Shown: positions 8,437-16,191, counted from the stretch's first letter. The stretch is DNA of 38,412 nt from a bacterium (GCA_017478515.1 JAFVDH010000048.1:1-38412); one strand, 5' to 3'. Translations and numbers: made by a program. Notes: generated by a model from the sequence alone, not told the origin.

Positions 8437-9495
8437 ATGATTAAGTATTCTAATTTATTTGACTGCGTAAGAAATTTATATGCTGCTCCGTCTTATTTTG
8501 GATTGGTTAATACTTTACCGCTCAGGTATTTTCTGGAATTAACATACAGATGTAATTTAAACTGTCCTTATTGTTACGTCGGTGAAGATAGGATTAAAAA
8601 GGAGCTTTCTACTGAAGATTGGTACGGAATTATAAATCAGCTTCCAAAATATTCGATAGCTACTCTTGTTGGCGGAGAACCTTTGTTAAGGCTCGATTTT
8701 AGAGAAATATTCAGTGCTGTTTCTAAAAGATTAAACGGAAAAGTTACGGTTGTTTCTAACGGATATTTACTGAATGATGAGATTATAAGACTCTTTGATA
8801 ATAATCAGCTGCTGCTGCTTTCCGTTTCTCTGGACGGATTTGGGAAAATTCATGATGAGAACAGAAACAAAAAAGGATTGTTTGAATGTGTTGTTTCAAA
8901 TTTGGATGAGGTATTAAAGCTTAATAAAAGACCAAAAATTGATATTAAGACAATTGTTCTCGAAAATAATCTTGACGATTTGCCTAAATTGTATAAATAT
9001 TGTACGGAAAAAGGGTTTGAATTCTTTTCGTTGTCGTTTTTGCGTTCAAACAATTTGAAACAAAATTCTGTTTTAAGAGAAAATTTAACAAGCGAATTTT
9101 TTGAAGAAAACAATCATCCTTTATATTTTGATTTAGAGCATTTTAAAGAGATTTACAAAGAGATTGAGAGCATTAGAAAGCGTTCAAAGTGTGAGATAAG
9201 ATTTTCGCCGAAGTTTGATTATTCAAAAAATATTATTGAAAAGATAGAAGATTTTTATACAACGAAAAAAGATTTTAAAAATTTATATAAAGCCTGCACA
9301 TTTCCTTTTTCTGACACATTTATAACCCCTGAGGGTCTGGTATATCCTTGTTTATCGGTAAAAATGGGAGATTTGAAAAAGAATTCTCTAAAAGAAATAT
9401 ACGGCATGCCATGCTATAGAGAATTTAGAAAAAAAATAAAAAAAGAAGGATATCTGCCTTGTTGTGACATGTGCTGTGAGCTTTGTGTAGAGTAG
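8437..9495 (+). CDS. Radical SAM/SPASM domain protein
   Basis: 352 residues. The radical SAM [4Fe-4S] motif is C39-x3-C43-x2-C46 in T-Y-R-C-N-L-N-C-P-Y-C-Y, followed by the G-G-E-P SAM-binding motif. The C-terminal ~70 residues hold a SPASM/twitch-like Cys cluster (A-C-T-F-P-F..., Y-P-C-L-S-V-K-M-G-D, and a dense terminal C-C-D-M-C-C-E-L-C). Such enzymes modify peptides or proteins, or act as anaerobic sulfatase-maturase-like proteins; no precursor peptide is adjacent, so the substrate is unknown. The frame is open 17 codons further upstream into rimI, but the ATG at 8437 starts right after a -10 box. It ends 15 bp before a strong terminator and is monocistronic. Confidence 0.85.
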   Translation: MIKYSNLFDCVRNLYAAPSYFGLVNTLPLRYFLELTYRCNLNCPYCYVGEDRIKKELSTEDWYGIINQLPKYSIATLVGGEPLLRLDFREIFSAVSKRLNGKVTVVSNGYLLNDEIIRLFDNNQLLLLSVSLDGFGKIHDENRNKKGLFECVVSNLDEVLKLNKRPKIDIKTIVLENNLDDLPKLYKYCTEKGFEFFSLSFLRSNNLKQNSVLRENLTSEFFEENNHPLYFDLEHFKEIYKEIESIRKRSKCEIRFSPKFDYSKNIIEKIEDFYTTKKDFKNLYKACTFPFSDTFITPEGLVYPCLSVKMGDLKKNSLKEIYGMPCYREFRKKIKKEGYLPCCDMCCELCVE

Positions 9496-9510
9496 ATTTC
9501 AGAGACCGGT

Positions 9511-9563
9511 GTCCGTAAAATTACTTACAGAAAAATACGTACGTAATTTTACGGACTTTTTTT
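9511..9563 (+). terminator. Intrinsic terminator after the radical SAM gene
   Basis: A perfect 14-bp inverted repeat (GTCCGTAAAATTAC and its complement at 9543-9556) followed by a run of about ten T. It also insulates the phage-like cluster that begins downstream. Confidence 0.85.
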
Positions 9564-9776
9564 ATTTTTAAAATCCGTTATACTGTTATTGTTGAGTTCG
9601 AAAAGCTCGTAAATATTGGGTAAAGGAGGCTTTATACCGCTGATTTTGTCTGCGAATTTTTAACTTGTAATTTTAGTTTAATTTTTAATCCGAAAATACA
9701 TTAAAATATACAGCTTATTAATAGGTAAGATAAAAAAGGAAGTATTCGATTAAAGATTTTACACGAAAGAGAAAAT
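9564..9776 (+). promoter_or_regulatory. Leader region of the phage-like cluster
   Basis: About 210 bp without a conventional gene. A TATACT at 9579-9584 could be a -10 (weak T-rich -35). At 9622-9629 there is a perfect AAAGGAGG Shine-Dalgarno with no ATG/GTG/TTG at normal spacing; an ATA at 9634 or CTG at 9640 would read a peptide of under 10 residues. This could be a leader peptide or a decoy ribosome-binding site; speculative. Confidence 0.3.
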
Positions 9777-9977
9777 ATGAAATTATCTGCAAGAGAAATT
9801 CAGATATTGGAATTGTTATGCGACGGGTATTCCGATAAGGAAATAGCAAAGAAACTGAAGAATTCCCCGAGGACAATACAAACTCATATTACAAGACTTA
9901 TCTTAAAGTTAAATGCAAGAAACAGAACCGCAGCGGTAGCTGTTTACCTGAGAAAATATGCCATAAAATTTGCATAA
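9777..9977 (+). CDS. Stand-alone LuxR/GerE-type helix-turn-helix regulator
   Basis: 66 residues, consisting only of the LuxR-family DNA-binding domain: L-S-A-R-E-I-Q-I-L-E-L-L-C-D-G-Y-S-D-K-E-I-A is followed by the recognition helix region R-T-I-Q-T-H-I-T-R-L-I-L-K-L. There is no receiver or autoinducer domain. As first gene of the phage-like cluster it is the only candidate transcription regulator there and may control the operon. GAAAGAG lies upstream of the ATG. The stop is 10 bp before the amidase start. Confidence 0.8.
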   Translation: MKLSAREIQILELLCDGYSDKEIAKKLKNSPRTIQTHITRLILKLNARNRTAAVAVYLRKYAIKFA

Positions 9978-9987
9978 AGGGGTAAAT

Positions 9988-10497
9988 ATGAAACGCATAA
10001 TATTGCATTGGACCGCAGGAGGCCCTGTGCCAAATTCTCATGATTTAGAATGCTATCACTTTTTAGTTGATTCGCTTGGAAATGTAAGAAACGGCAAATT
10101 TAAGCCTGAAGCTAATTTGAATTGTATTAGCGGAATGTATGCGGCTCATACCGGAGGCGGTAACACCGGTGCAATAGGTGTAGCTTTATGTGGAATGATG
10201 AACTTTAAGGATAAAGATAATATTGGCAGCTGTCCTATAACAAGGGTTCAGTTTGAGGCTGCCATGAAACTCTGTGCTCAACTTGCGTTGAAATATCAAA
10301 TTCCTGTTAAAAGTACGGACATTATGACTCATTATGAGTTTGGAAGACTTCATCCCTCTTCTACAAGCAGAGGCAAAATTGATATTATTTTTCTTCCGCC
10401 GTTTTCTTGGCTTGAAAAAGATGAAGTCGGTAAGTTCATACGTTCAAAAATTAAATGGTACATAAATCAAATCATTGGCAATCAAGGAGTAAATTAA
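9988..10497 (+). CDS. N-acetylmuramoyl-L-alanine amidase (Amidase_2/T7-lysozyme type endolysin)
   Basis: 169 residues; zinc amidase cutting the bond between N-acetylmuramic acid and the peptide stem. Predicted zinc ligands are His7 (I-L-H-W-T-A-G-G), His115 (D-I-M-T-H-Y-E-F-G-R) and Asp132 in G-K-I-D, with Lys130 at the catalytic-lysine position. Y-H-F-L-V-D and A-A-H-T-G-G-G-N-T-G-A-I-G-V-A-L-C-G are family hallmarks. The start is set by AAAGGGG 6 nt upstream; an ATG six codons earlier overlaps the HTH gene. No signal peptide, so release would need a holin. Its TAA overlaps the next ATG (TAATG), indicating translational coupling to the tail-hub gene. Confidence 0.9.
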   Translation: MKRIILHWTAGGPVPNSHDLECYHFLVDSLGNVRNGKFKPEANLNCISGMYAAHTGGGNTGAIGVALCGMMNFKDKDNIGSCPITRVQFEAAMKLCAQLALKYQIPVKSTDIMTHYEFGRLHPSSTSRGKIDIIFLPPFSWLEKDEVGKFIRSKIKWYINQIIGNQGVN

Positions 10498-12002
10498 TGC
10501 AAACTTATTATTACAATTTGTCCGGCGGTATAAATCAGGCTTCTACTAAAACAGAACTTGGTTTGGATACAAAAAATATTTACTGGACTGATTCGAAAAA
10601 TGTAGAAATTCTTCAAAACAGAGGCATTATTAAACAAAAAGGAAATACTAATATTTTAACTTTACAATCAAATGAAAAAATTTCTGCAATGCACGAATTG
10701 AAATATTCTTCAAAAAGAAGACTAGTTATAATTACTATAAGCGGTTTAATTTATATTTATAATTTTGATAACGACACTATTGTTTTATCAAAAAGCAGTA
10801 TTCCTCATAATAAAGTGACTTTTACCGATTATTTAAATGGAACTCTTATTGCTTCTGATACAAGTAAATTAATATTTTTGAAAAATGATGAAAATTTTAC
10901 TGTAAGTGATTGTAATTTGAAAGATTTAAATGATGAGTATGTCTGCACAAATATTCTTACCGTATATAAGGGTAGAATTTGGGCTGCAAAAGAGTCTACT
11001 TTATATTTTTCTGCACTTGGCAGATTTGATGATTTTCAAACGGAAAATGATGCAGGATATATTAGTAATTTTTATACTGATGCAGATGAAATTTTAGCAC
11101 TGAAACCTTACAAAGATTATCTTGCAATTTACAAAGAAAAATCCGTATACCTTTTATCAGGCAGCAATCCCGATGATTTTGCGATTATTCCTTTTGCCGA
11201 TAAAGGAACTTATTCTAACGAATGTATTGTGAATGTCAATAATAAACAGTATTTTATGACAGACGGAATTTATCCGCTGGAGGTTGGAACTTTAAATCAA
11301 ATTATGATTGGGGAGGATATTACTCATAAGATAAAATCAGAGTTTGAAAAATTTGACAAATCCAGATTAAATGAAATTTTTGTACTGCACTATGAATTTA
11401 AAAATCAAATATGGTACTTTATTCCATACTTAAACGATACGTATTTTCATACAATATGGATAAATGATTATGTAAATAAAGCTTGGTTTAAAAGGGTTGT
11501 TCCGCAAGATATTACTGCTGCGTGTGTGTTTAATAACAAAATTATGACAGCAGATAAAGACGGAAAAGTGTATATTGAGGATTACGGAACTACTTTTGAC
11601 GGTGAACCGATTGATTTTATGTGGAAATCTCCGTTTCTTTCTCTTGGAAATCCAAGTGTAAGAAAATCAATAGATGAATTCTATTTTATACTCGACGAAA
11701 CGTATGAAAATAATTTTACGTTTTCAGTTTACAAGAACTTCGATAGTGAAAACAAAGACGATATAGAACAAATATATTCGACTAATTTTAATAATTTGCA
11801 CTGGGCGGATGAATATAAATCCCTTAATGATGTATGGAATTGTGATGATAATTTGTCATTATGGGCGGTGAGTGCGGACACAATGTACAAGGCAGAAATT
11901 TCCGAAGCAAATTACGCTGTTCAATTATGCGTTGAGGGAAATGAAGCAGGAAGTTCCGCAGCAATTATCGGTATTGAATTTAAAGAAATTTATACAGAGT
12001 AA
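10497..12002 (+). CDS. Phage tail-hub/packaged-DNA stabilisation protein, P22 gp10-like
   Basis: 501 residues, beta-rich with repeated blades (for example K-R-R-L-V-I-I-T-I-S-G-L-I-Y-I-Y-N, then T-V-Y-K-G-R-I-W-A-A-K-E-S-T-L-Y-F-S, then Y-K-D-Y-L-A-I-Y-K-E-K-S-V-Y-L-L-S-G), resembling the beta-propeller of P22 gp10-type proteins that plug the portal/tail channel of short-tailed phages. The N-terminal Y-Y-N-L-S-G-G-I-N-Q-A-S and the phrase Y-F-S-A-L-G-R-F-D-D-F are typical of that class. AAGGAG precedes the ATG, which overlaps the amidase stop. The longer frame from 10455 lies inside the amidase gene and is rejected. Assigned by overall resemblance, so a different phage structural beta-propeller is possible. 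Confidence 0.55.
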   Translation: MQTYYYNLSGGINQASTKTELGLDTKNIYWTDSKNVEILQNRGIIKQKGNTNILTLQSNEKISAMHELKYSSKRRLVIITISGLIYIYNFDNDTIVLSKSSIPHNKVTFTDYLNGTLIASDTSKLIFLKNDENFTVSDCNLKDLNDEYVCTNILTVYKGRIWAAKESTLYFSALGRFDDFQTENDAGYISNFYTDADEILALKPYKDYLAIYKEKSVYLLSGSNPDDFAIIPFADKGTYSNECIVNVNNKQYFMTDGIYPLEVGTLNQIMIGEDITHKIKSEFEKFDKSRLNEIFVLHYEFKNQIWYFIPYLNDTYFHTIWINDYVNKAWFKRVVPQDITAACVFNNKIMTADKDGKVYIEDYGTTFDGEPIDFMWKSPFLSLGNPSVRKSIDEFYFILDETYENNFTFSVYKNFDSENKDDIEQIYSTNFNNLHWADEYKSLNDVWNCDDNLSLWAVSADTMYKAEISEANYAVQLCVEGNEAGSSAAIIGIEFKEIYTE

Positions 12003-12047
12003 ATAATCTCTGGAGTTTGTAGGTAGTAAAAAAGAAAGGAAACAAAA

Positions 12048-12926
12048 ATGACAGAACAAACAAATGCTTATGCAGCTTTTATTCCGGAAGTTTGGAGTAA
12101 AAAATTAAACACTATGCTCGAAAAAAATTGCGTTATGCTTCAATGTGTTAACCGAAATTATGAGGGTGAAATCACAAATCAGGGTGATAAGGTTAAAATT
12201 ATTTCTCCTGCTGATGTTACTATTTCTACTCTGGGAACTGATAGTTTATCTTACAGTGAGTTATCTCCGTCGTCTCAAGAGTTGGTTATTGACCAAAAAA
12301 AATATTTTGCATTCAAAATAAATGATGTTGCTCAAGCACAAGCAAATACTTCAATTATGGATGCTCATTTGGAAAAAGCAAAAAAAGCGATAGAAGAAGT
12401 TCAGGATTCTTACCTTTTAGGTATGCACACAAATGTTGCGGAAGCAAATATTGTGGGCAGCGACGCTTCTCCTGTTACTTTAAATAAATCTACAATTTAT
12501 TCTTATTTTGTAGAATTGGCTCTTGCTCTAAAAAATTCTGATGCCGTTTCAGGAACTAAAAAGCCTTGGGTTGTGATAAATCCTGTTATTGAATCATATT
12601 TACTTCAATCAACTGAATTTATCGGGGCACACAACGTTGCGGATGAAACGTTAAGAGAGGGTTCTATCGGAAGAATTGCGGGCATGGATGTTCTTGTAAG
12701 TACAAACTTGACTGCAACATCAGGTAAATTCTATGTGCTTGCCGGTACAAACGATGCTATTACTTTTGCTTCTCAATTATCAAAAATCGAAAGCTTAAGA
12801 GATAAAGATTCATTCTCTGATTTGATAAGAGGATTGTATTTATACGGAGCAAAAACCGTAGTACCTGAAGCATTAGCTAAGATGGTTGTTGCCGATCCGA
12901 GTTATACTGCAGAAAACAACGGTTAA
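12048..12926 (+). CDS. Major capsid (coat) protein
   Basis: 292 residues. It matches the pattern of HK97-fold coat proteins lacking a delta domain: N-terminal arm with F-I-P-E-V-W-S-K-K-L, then G-D-K-V-K-I-I-S-P-A-D-V-T-I, then V-I-D-Q-K-K-Y-F-A-F-K-I-N-D-V-A-Q-A-Q-A, a helical spine around 100-130, and a C-terminal G-S-I-G-R-I-A-G-M-D-V-L-V-S-T-N followed by an axial region. No protease domain or protease gene is nearby, so maturation would depend on scaffold exit rather than cleavage. AAAGGA precedes the ATG. It sits between the tail-hub and scaffold-like genes, a non-standard position. Confidence 0.85.
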   Translation: MTEQTNAYAAFIPEVWSKKLNTMLEKNCVMLQCVNRNYEGEITNQGDKVKIISPADVTISTLGTDSLSYSELSPSSQELVIDQKKYFAFKINDVAQAQANTSIMDAHLEKAKKAIEEVQDSYLLGMHTNVAEANIVGSDASPVTLNKSTIYSYFVELALALKNSDAVSGTKKPWVVINPVIESYLLQSTEFIGAHNVADETLREGSIGRIAGMDVLVSTNLTATSGKFYVLAGTNDAITFASQLSKIESLRDKDSFSDLIRGLYLYGAKTVVPEALAKMVVADPSYTAENNG

Positions 12927-12972
12927 GATGTTTAAAAGCCAAACAGACAGATATAATTAAGGGTTTACAATA

Positions 12973-13221
12973 ATGTTTAAAACAATCAAAGAAACAATAA
13001 AAGAAACGGCATATTCTGCGGTTATGATGGCGGAAAACGAATTAAGTTCTGCTGCGGGAAAGGAAAAAAAGGCAAAAGCAATTGAGTTTGTTGTATCTAA
13101 AATTTCTGTGGCACAACCTTTTAAATCAATAATTGTTATTTTGCTTTCTAAATTTATTGATAAAGCTGTTGAACAAGCCGTTACATATATGAAAAGTGTT
13201 CAATATGAACAAGAAAGGTAA
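12973..13221 (+). CDS. Small phage protein, holin (LLH-type)-like
   Basis: 82 residues. The segment A-V-M-M-A-E-N-E-L-S-S-A-A-G-K-E-K-K-A-K-A-I-E followed by F-I-D-K-A-V-E-Q-A-V resembles the C-terminal part of LLH-superfamily phage holins (A-E-Q...G-x-G-x-E-K-K-A...). However, the usual N-terminal membrane segment is not obvious; only I-I-V-I-L-L around residue 55 is hydrophobic. It may be a holin variant or an unrelated small head protein. It lies between coat and scaffold-like genes with a 3-bp gap to the latter. Confidence 0.45.
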   Translation: MFKTIKETIKETAYSAVMMAENELSSAAGKEKKAKAIEFVVSKISVAQPFKSIIVILLSKFIDKAVEQAVTYMKSVQYEQER

Positions 13222-13224
13222 CTT

Positions 13225-14007
13225 ATGTTAAACATTCAAAACGATGAGAATATAAATTCGGTAAAAGATACTAAAAATTTATCTGAAGAAATTTTGTCTG
13301 AAGATGACAAGGAAAATACCGCTCTTAAACATAATAGCAAAGATGAAACTTTACAGTCAGATACTAAAAATAAATCTGAAAATAACTATCAAAATAATAA
13401 TTTGACTCAAATTGCACAAAAAATTCAAGAGATTGAATGTCAGGCGAAAAAAGATGTTTCAACAGTAGAAACGCTTTTAAAATCAGGAATTTTAAATCCA
13501 CAACAAGGGGAAAGTTTAATTCAACAAATAATAAAAAAGGGCTACGCTGAGTTACAACAATGCGATTTAAGAACTGATAACGCTTCTAATGTTCAAAATG
13601 CTGCTCAAGAACCAAAGCAGTTTGATAAAATGCAAGCTATTATTGAGTTTGAGAAAGAAAATCCCGAGTTTTTCAAAGACGGAGGTCGTTTGGATGTTTT
13701 AAATTACATAAAATCGGGAATTCTAGAGTTCGATAAACAGGAGCTTGAATATATCTCAAATCTTGTTGAAAAGATAGAAAAATCGGCAGTGGACAGATAT
13801 ATAAAGCAGGCTGAATATGAAGCAAAGCTTAAACAGACAAATGATGAGGCAAAGAGCAGATTATCCGCTAACGCACAAAATGCGAAAGATACGTCAGGTA
13901 AGCAAATTGCTTTTACAAGAGAACAAATAGATAAAATGTCATCTTCAGAATTTATTAAAAACGAAAAACTTATAATGGAACAAATGAAACAAGGTTTAAT
14001 TCGTTAA
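13225..14007 (+). CDS. Scaffold-like coiled-coil protein
   Basis: 260 residues, extremely hydrophilic (Lys, Glu, Asn, Gln, Asp), with no Trp and predicted long helices in the C-terminal two thirds (for example L-E-Y-I-S-N-L-V-E-K-I-E-K and Q-I-D-K-M-S-S-S-E-F-I-K-N-E-K). Composition, size and position directly beside the coat gene fit a capsid assembly scaffold. No sequence motif proves it. AAAGG lies 7 nt before the ATG. Followed by a hairpin at 14022-14061. Confidence 0.55.
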   Translation: MLNIQNDENINSVKDTKNLSEEILSEDDKENTALKHNSKDETLQSDTKNKSENNYQNNNLTQIAQKIQEIECQAKKDVSTVETLLKSGILNPQQGESLIQQIIKKGYAELQQCDLRTDNASNVQNAAQEPKQFDKMQAIIEFEKENPEFFKDGGRLDVLNYIKSGILEFDKQELEYISNLVEKIEKSAVDRYIKQAEYEAKLKQTNDEAKSRLSANAQNAKDTSGKQIAFTREQIDKMSSSEFIKNEKLIMEQMKQGLIR

Positions 14008-14021
14008 TACTCCTCCAGATA

Positions 14022-14061
14022 GGGTTGTGCGGGAAATATATAAAATTTCACTGCACAACCT
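14022..14061 (+). other. Intercistronic hairpin without U-tract
   Basis: GGTTGTGC at 14023-14030 pairs perfectly with GCACAACC at 14053-14060 and a G-T wobble extends the stem; the inside can form a second GAAAT/ATTTC stem. No T-run follows, and the next gene's ribosome-binding site (AAGGA) begins within 5 bp. An RNA-processing or stability element between scaffold-like and adaptor genes is more likely than a terminator. Confidence 0.6.
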
Positions 14062-14072
14062 AAGGATGAGTT

Positions 14073-14735
14073 ATGTTTATGGAAAGGTATGTTATGCAAT
14101 ATTTTGATTTGATTAATAAATGTTTGGTGGAATTAAATTATAAAAAAGTCTCTGATTTTAGAGAGCTGACAAAAAATGACCACCTTAAGATTAAAAATAT
14201 TTTAAATATAGTTAATGCGGAAATTTGTGCTTGCGATGATTGGAATTTTCTTTTGAGAAAAACAACGCTCACTCTTCCTTCCGGCGTTTGTGAGATGAAA
14301 AATTCTATTAACGGAAGAATTAAGACGTTGTCGATTGATAATTCAAAGTATAATTTCAGCGAAGATTATGAACAATTTTTATTTAATAGAACAAAGGATA
14401 AAACTTATTCAATTTTAAATGATATGTTGTTACTTCCGGCATTTAATACGGAAAAAACTCTCAACATTGTGTATTACACAAATAATTTTTCAAAATCGTC
14501 AGAGAATGAAGAAAAAATGCAAATGTCTGTAGAAACAGATGAAACATTAATTCCGGATCCGTTTGCAGAACCGTTGCTCGTGTATGGAACATGCATGAAA
14601 ATGAAAGCAAATCTGGAATATCCGAAATTTAATTATTGGAATGCTATGTATAATAAATCTTTGGCCAACTTGCGTTCAAAACTTTGTACGGCTTCTTCGC
14701 AAAATCCGGAAATAAGAATAAATGGTGTATTTTAA
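14073..14735 (+). CDS. Head-tail connector/tail adaptor protein
   Basis: 220 residues. The N-terminal pattern Y-F-D-L-I-N-K-C-L-V-E-L-N followed by H-L-K-I-K-N-I-L-N-I-V-N-A-E-I and a D-D-W-N-F-L-L-R motif is like the adaptor proteins (P22 gp4-type or tubular tail protein A-type) that dock on the portal of short-tailed phages. The C-terminal half has P-F-A-E-P-L-L-V-Y-G-T-C-M-K-M-K-A, also common in that class. Two starts are possible: ATG 14073 (AAGGA 6 nt upstream) or ATG 14094 (AAGG 6 nt upstream). Assignment by resemblance and position. Confidence 0.55.
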   Translation: MFMERYVMQYFDLINKCLVELNYKKVSDFRELTKNDHLKIKNILNIVNAEICACDDWNFLLRKTTLTLPSGVCEMKNSINGRIKTLSIDNSKYNFSEDYEQFLFNRTKDKTYSILNDMLLLPAFNTEKTLNIVYYTNNFSKSSENEEKMQMSVETDETLIPDPFAEPLLVYGTCMKMKANLEYPKFNYWNAMYNKSLANLRSKLCTASSQNPEIRINGVF

Positions 14736-14753
14736 GATTTAAACAAAAAAGAA

Positions 14754-14776
14754 ACCGGCTGAAAAACTCAACCGGT
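14754..14776 (+). other. Small intercistronic hairpin
   Basis: ACCGG pairs with CCGGT and, after one mismatch, TGA pairs with TCA around a 5-nt loop. No T-run follows. It lies in the 129-bp gap between the adaptor and small terminase genes. Confidence 0.5.
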
Positions 14777-14864
14777 AGATTTTACACTAGCCGAAATATA
14801 AATAGCATAATTATAATAACTTTTTATTTTTGATGGGGCAAATGTATTAAGAAAACTTAACATT

Positions 14865-15293
14865 ATGAATTTAACACAACAGCAAAAAATATTTATAACT
14901 GAATATATAAAAACGCTAGATGCGGAATATGCTTTAAAAAAAGCAGGCTATAAACAAAAAAATATAAAAAGTTTGGCAAATAAACTTCTTAATAACAAAA
15001 AAATAATTGAAGAAATAAAAATTCAATTAAAATCTCAAATAGAGTCTTTACGTGTTCATAAGGGGTATGTTGTTCAAAAGCTGCTTCAAATTGCCGAATT
15101 TTCCTTACATGAGGAAGATGTCTTGGATAAAGAAGGTATTCCAACCGGCAAGAAAAAATTGCGTGACACGTCTGCCGCTCTAAAGGCTTTAGAAAGCCTT
15201 TGCAAATACTTGGGATTTAATTCAAAAGAAATACAAGAGGGCTTTTCTACAAAAATTATAACAATAAGTAACCTCGATGATGAAAAAATTTAA
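14865..15293 (+). CDS. Phage terminase small subunit
   Basis: 142 residues. The start L-T-Q-Q-Q-K-I-F-I-T-E-Y-I-K-T-L-D-A, then A-L-K-K-A-G-Y-K-Q-K and N-K-L-L-N-N-K-K-I, matches the Terminase_2 helix-turn-helix module that recognises phage DNA for packaging. A later region contains A-A-L-K-A-L-E-S-L-C-K-Y-L-G, as in many small terminases. It is separated from the large terminase by four genes, which is unusual. No good Shine-Dalgarno precedes the ATG; a start-stop mini-frame (ATG TAT TAA) with GGGG before it lies about 25 nt upstream. Confidence 0.8.
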   Translation: MNLTQQQKIFITEYIKTLDAEYALKKAGYKQKNIKSLANKLLNNKKIIEEIKIQLKSQIESLRVHKGYVVQKLLQIAEFSLHEEDVLDKEGIPTGKKKLRDTSAALKALESLCKYLGFNSKEIQEGFSTKIITISNLDDEKI

Positions 15294-15304
15294 AGGAGAT
15301 ATAA

Positions 15305-15661
15305 ATGAAAAAAACAGAAAATTTAACTGAAGAAATACTATTAAACAACAAATCAATAGATGAATTGATACGCATAAAAATGCAGCAGGAATTAAAAAGT
15401 GCGTTTAACAATCGTGTAGGTAAGCAGTCAAAAGTTATTATAAGGGATATAAAAGATGTTCCTATTGATAAAATTTTTACTAAAAAAGCGGTATTTAGAG
15501 TATTTAATAAAGAAACTCAAATAGAAACATTAATAAACGGACTGCAAGCAGAAGCCTTAATCGGGATGCAAAATGACGTAAGAGAGAAATTCAGACGTAA
15601 AGAAACGGATATTTTTTCAACAGATACGCTTTTTGTAAAATTTGAAAGCATAGAACTCTGA
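15305..15661 (+). CDS. Hypothetical phage-cluster protein
   Basis: 118 residues, hydrophilic and mixed helix/strand, preceded by AAAGGAGAT. It contains I-I-R-D-I-K-D-V-P-I-D-K-I-F-T-K-K-A-V-F-R-V-F-N and no membrane segment. Only 11 bp from the small terminase gene, so probably co-transcribed. I recognise no family; a minor head or packaging protein is possible from its position only. Confidence 0.7.
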   Translation: MKKTENLTEEILLNNKSIDELIRIKMQQELKSAFNNRVGKQSKVIIRDIKDVPIDKIFTKKAVFRVFNKETQIETLINGLQAEALIGMQNDVREKFRRKETDIFSTDTLFVKFESIEL

Positions 15662-15684
15662 AGAATTCTCGGAAACTTACGCTC

Positions 15685-16137
15685 TTACATAAATACAGGA
15701 ATTGAAGTTGCAAACATCAGTGAAATAAATAATAAAAGCGATATTATTGCAAAAACTTTCTGTATATCTGCAAAATAAAAACGCTGTTTTTTTCTTTTAG
15801 AAGACTTAATAGCAGTAAATTCGAGAGTGTATGGCTGAACAGGAAGCTGCTTTTCTATTTCTTCAATAGCTTTAGATATTTTGATTTTGATTAAAAAATT
15901 ATAAGCATCAATATTCAGCCACCAGAGAATACTGGTTAAAATTCCGATAATTGAAAAAATTGCACCTGCGGAAAAAATCTTACAAATAACAAAATCTTTC
16001 ATTAGGAAAACTAATACAAAAAGTACAATGACAAGCACATTATAAAATTTATTGGTCATAAAACTTCTGTCAACAAATTTTTCTTTATGCTGAGAGTAAA
16101 TATTGTACTGCTCAATAATTAAATTTTCCGAATTCAT
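15685..16137 (-). CDS. RipA-like membrane protein
   Basis: 150 residues with three hydrophobic segments (about 33-47, 54-75 and 127-147). The central S-I-L-W-W-L-N-I-D-A-Y-N-F, I-E-E-I-E-K-Q-L-P-V-Q-P-Y-T-L-E-F pattern resembles RipA-family octameric membrane proteins, which are related in layout to small pore-like membrane proteins. It is the only gene on the minus strand in the cluster and has its own promoter and a GGAG ribosome-binding site, so it is expressed independently of the structural operon. This is the typical arrangement of a phage accessory (moron) gene. A role in superinfection exclusion or host defence is an inference. Confidence 0.55.
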   Translation of the reverse strand: MNSENLIIEQYNIYSQHKEKFVDRSFMTNKFYNVLVIVLFVLVFLMKDFVICKIFSAGAIFSIIGILTSILWWLNIDAYNFLIKIKISKAIEEIEKQLPVQPYTLEFTAIKSSKRKKQRFYFADIQKVFAIISLLLFISLMFATSIPVFM

Positions 16138-16158
16138 AAAAACTCCTGTATGTATTCA

Positions 16159-16188
16159 ATTATAAGATTAAGAAAGGAAAAAAGTCAA
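16159..16188 (-). promoter_or_regulatory. Promoter of the RipA-like gene
   Basis: Minus-strand TTGACT at 16188-16183 and TATAAT at 16164-16159, 18 bp apart, followed by about 14 nt and GGAG before the ATG. It is among the best sigma-70-type matches in the window. Confidence 0.7.
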
Positions 16189-16191
16189 TAA

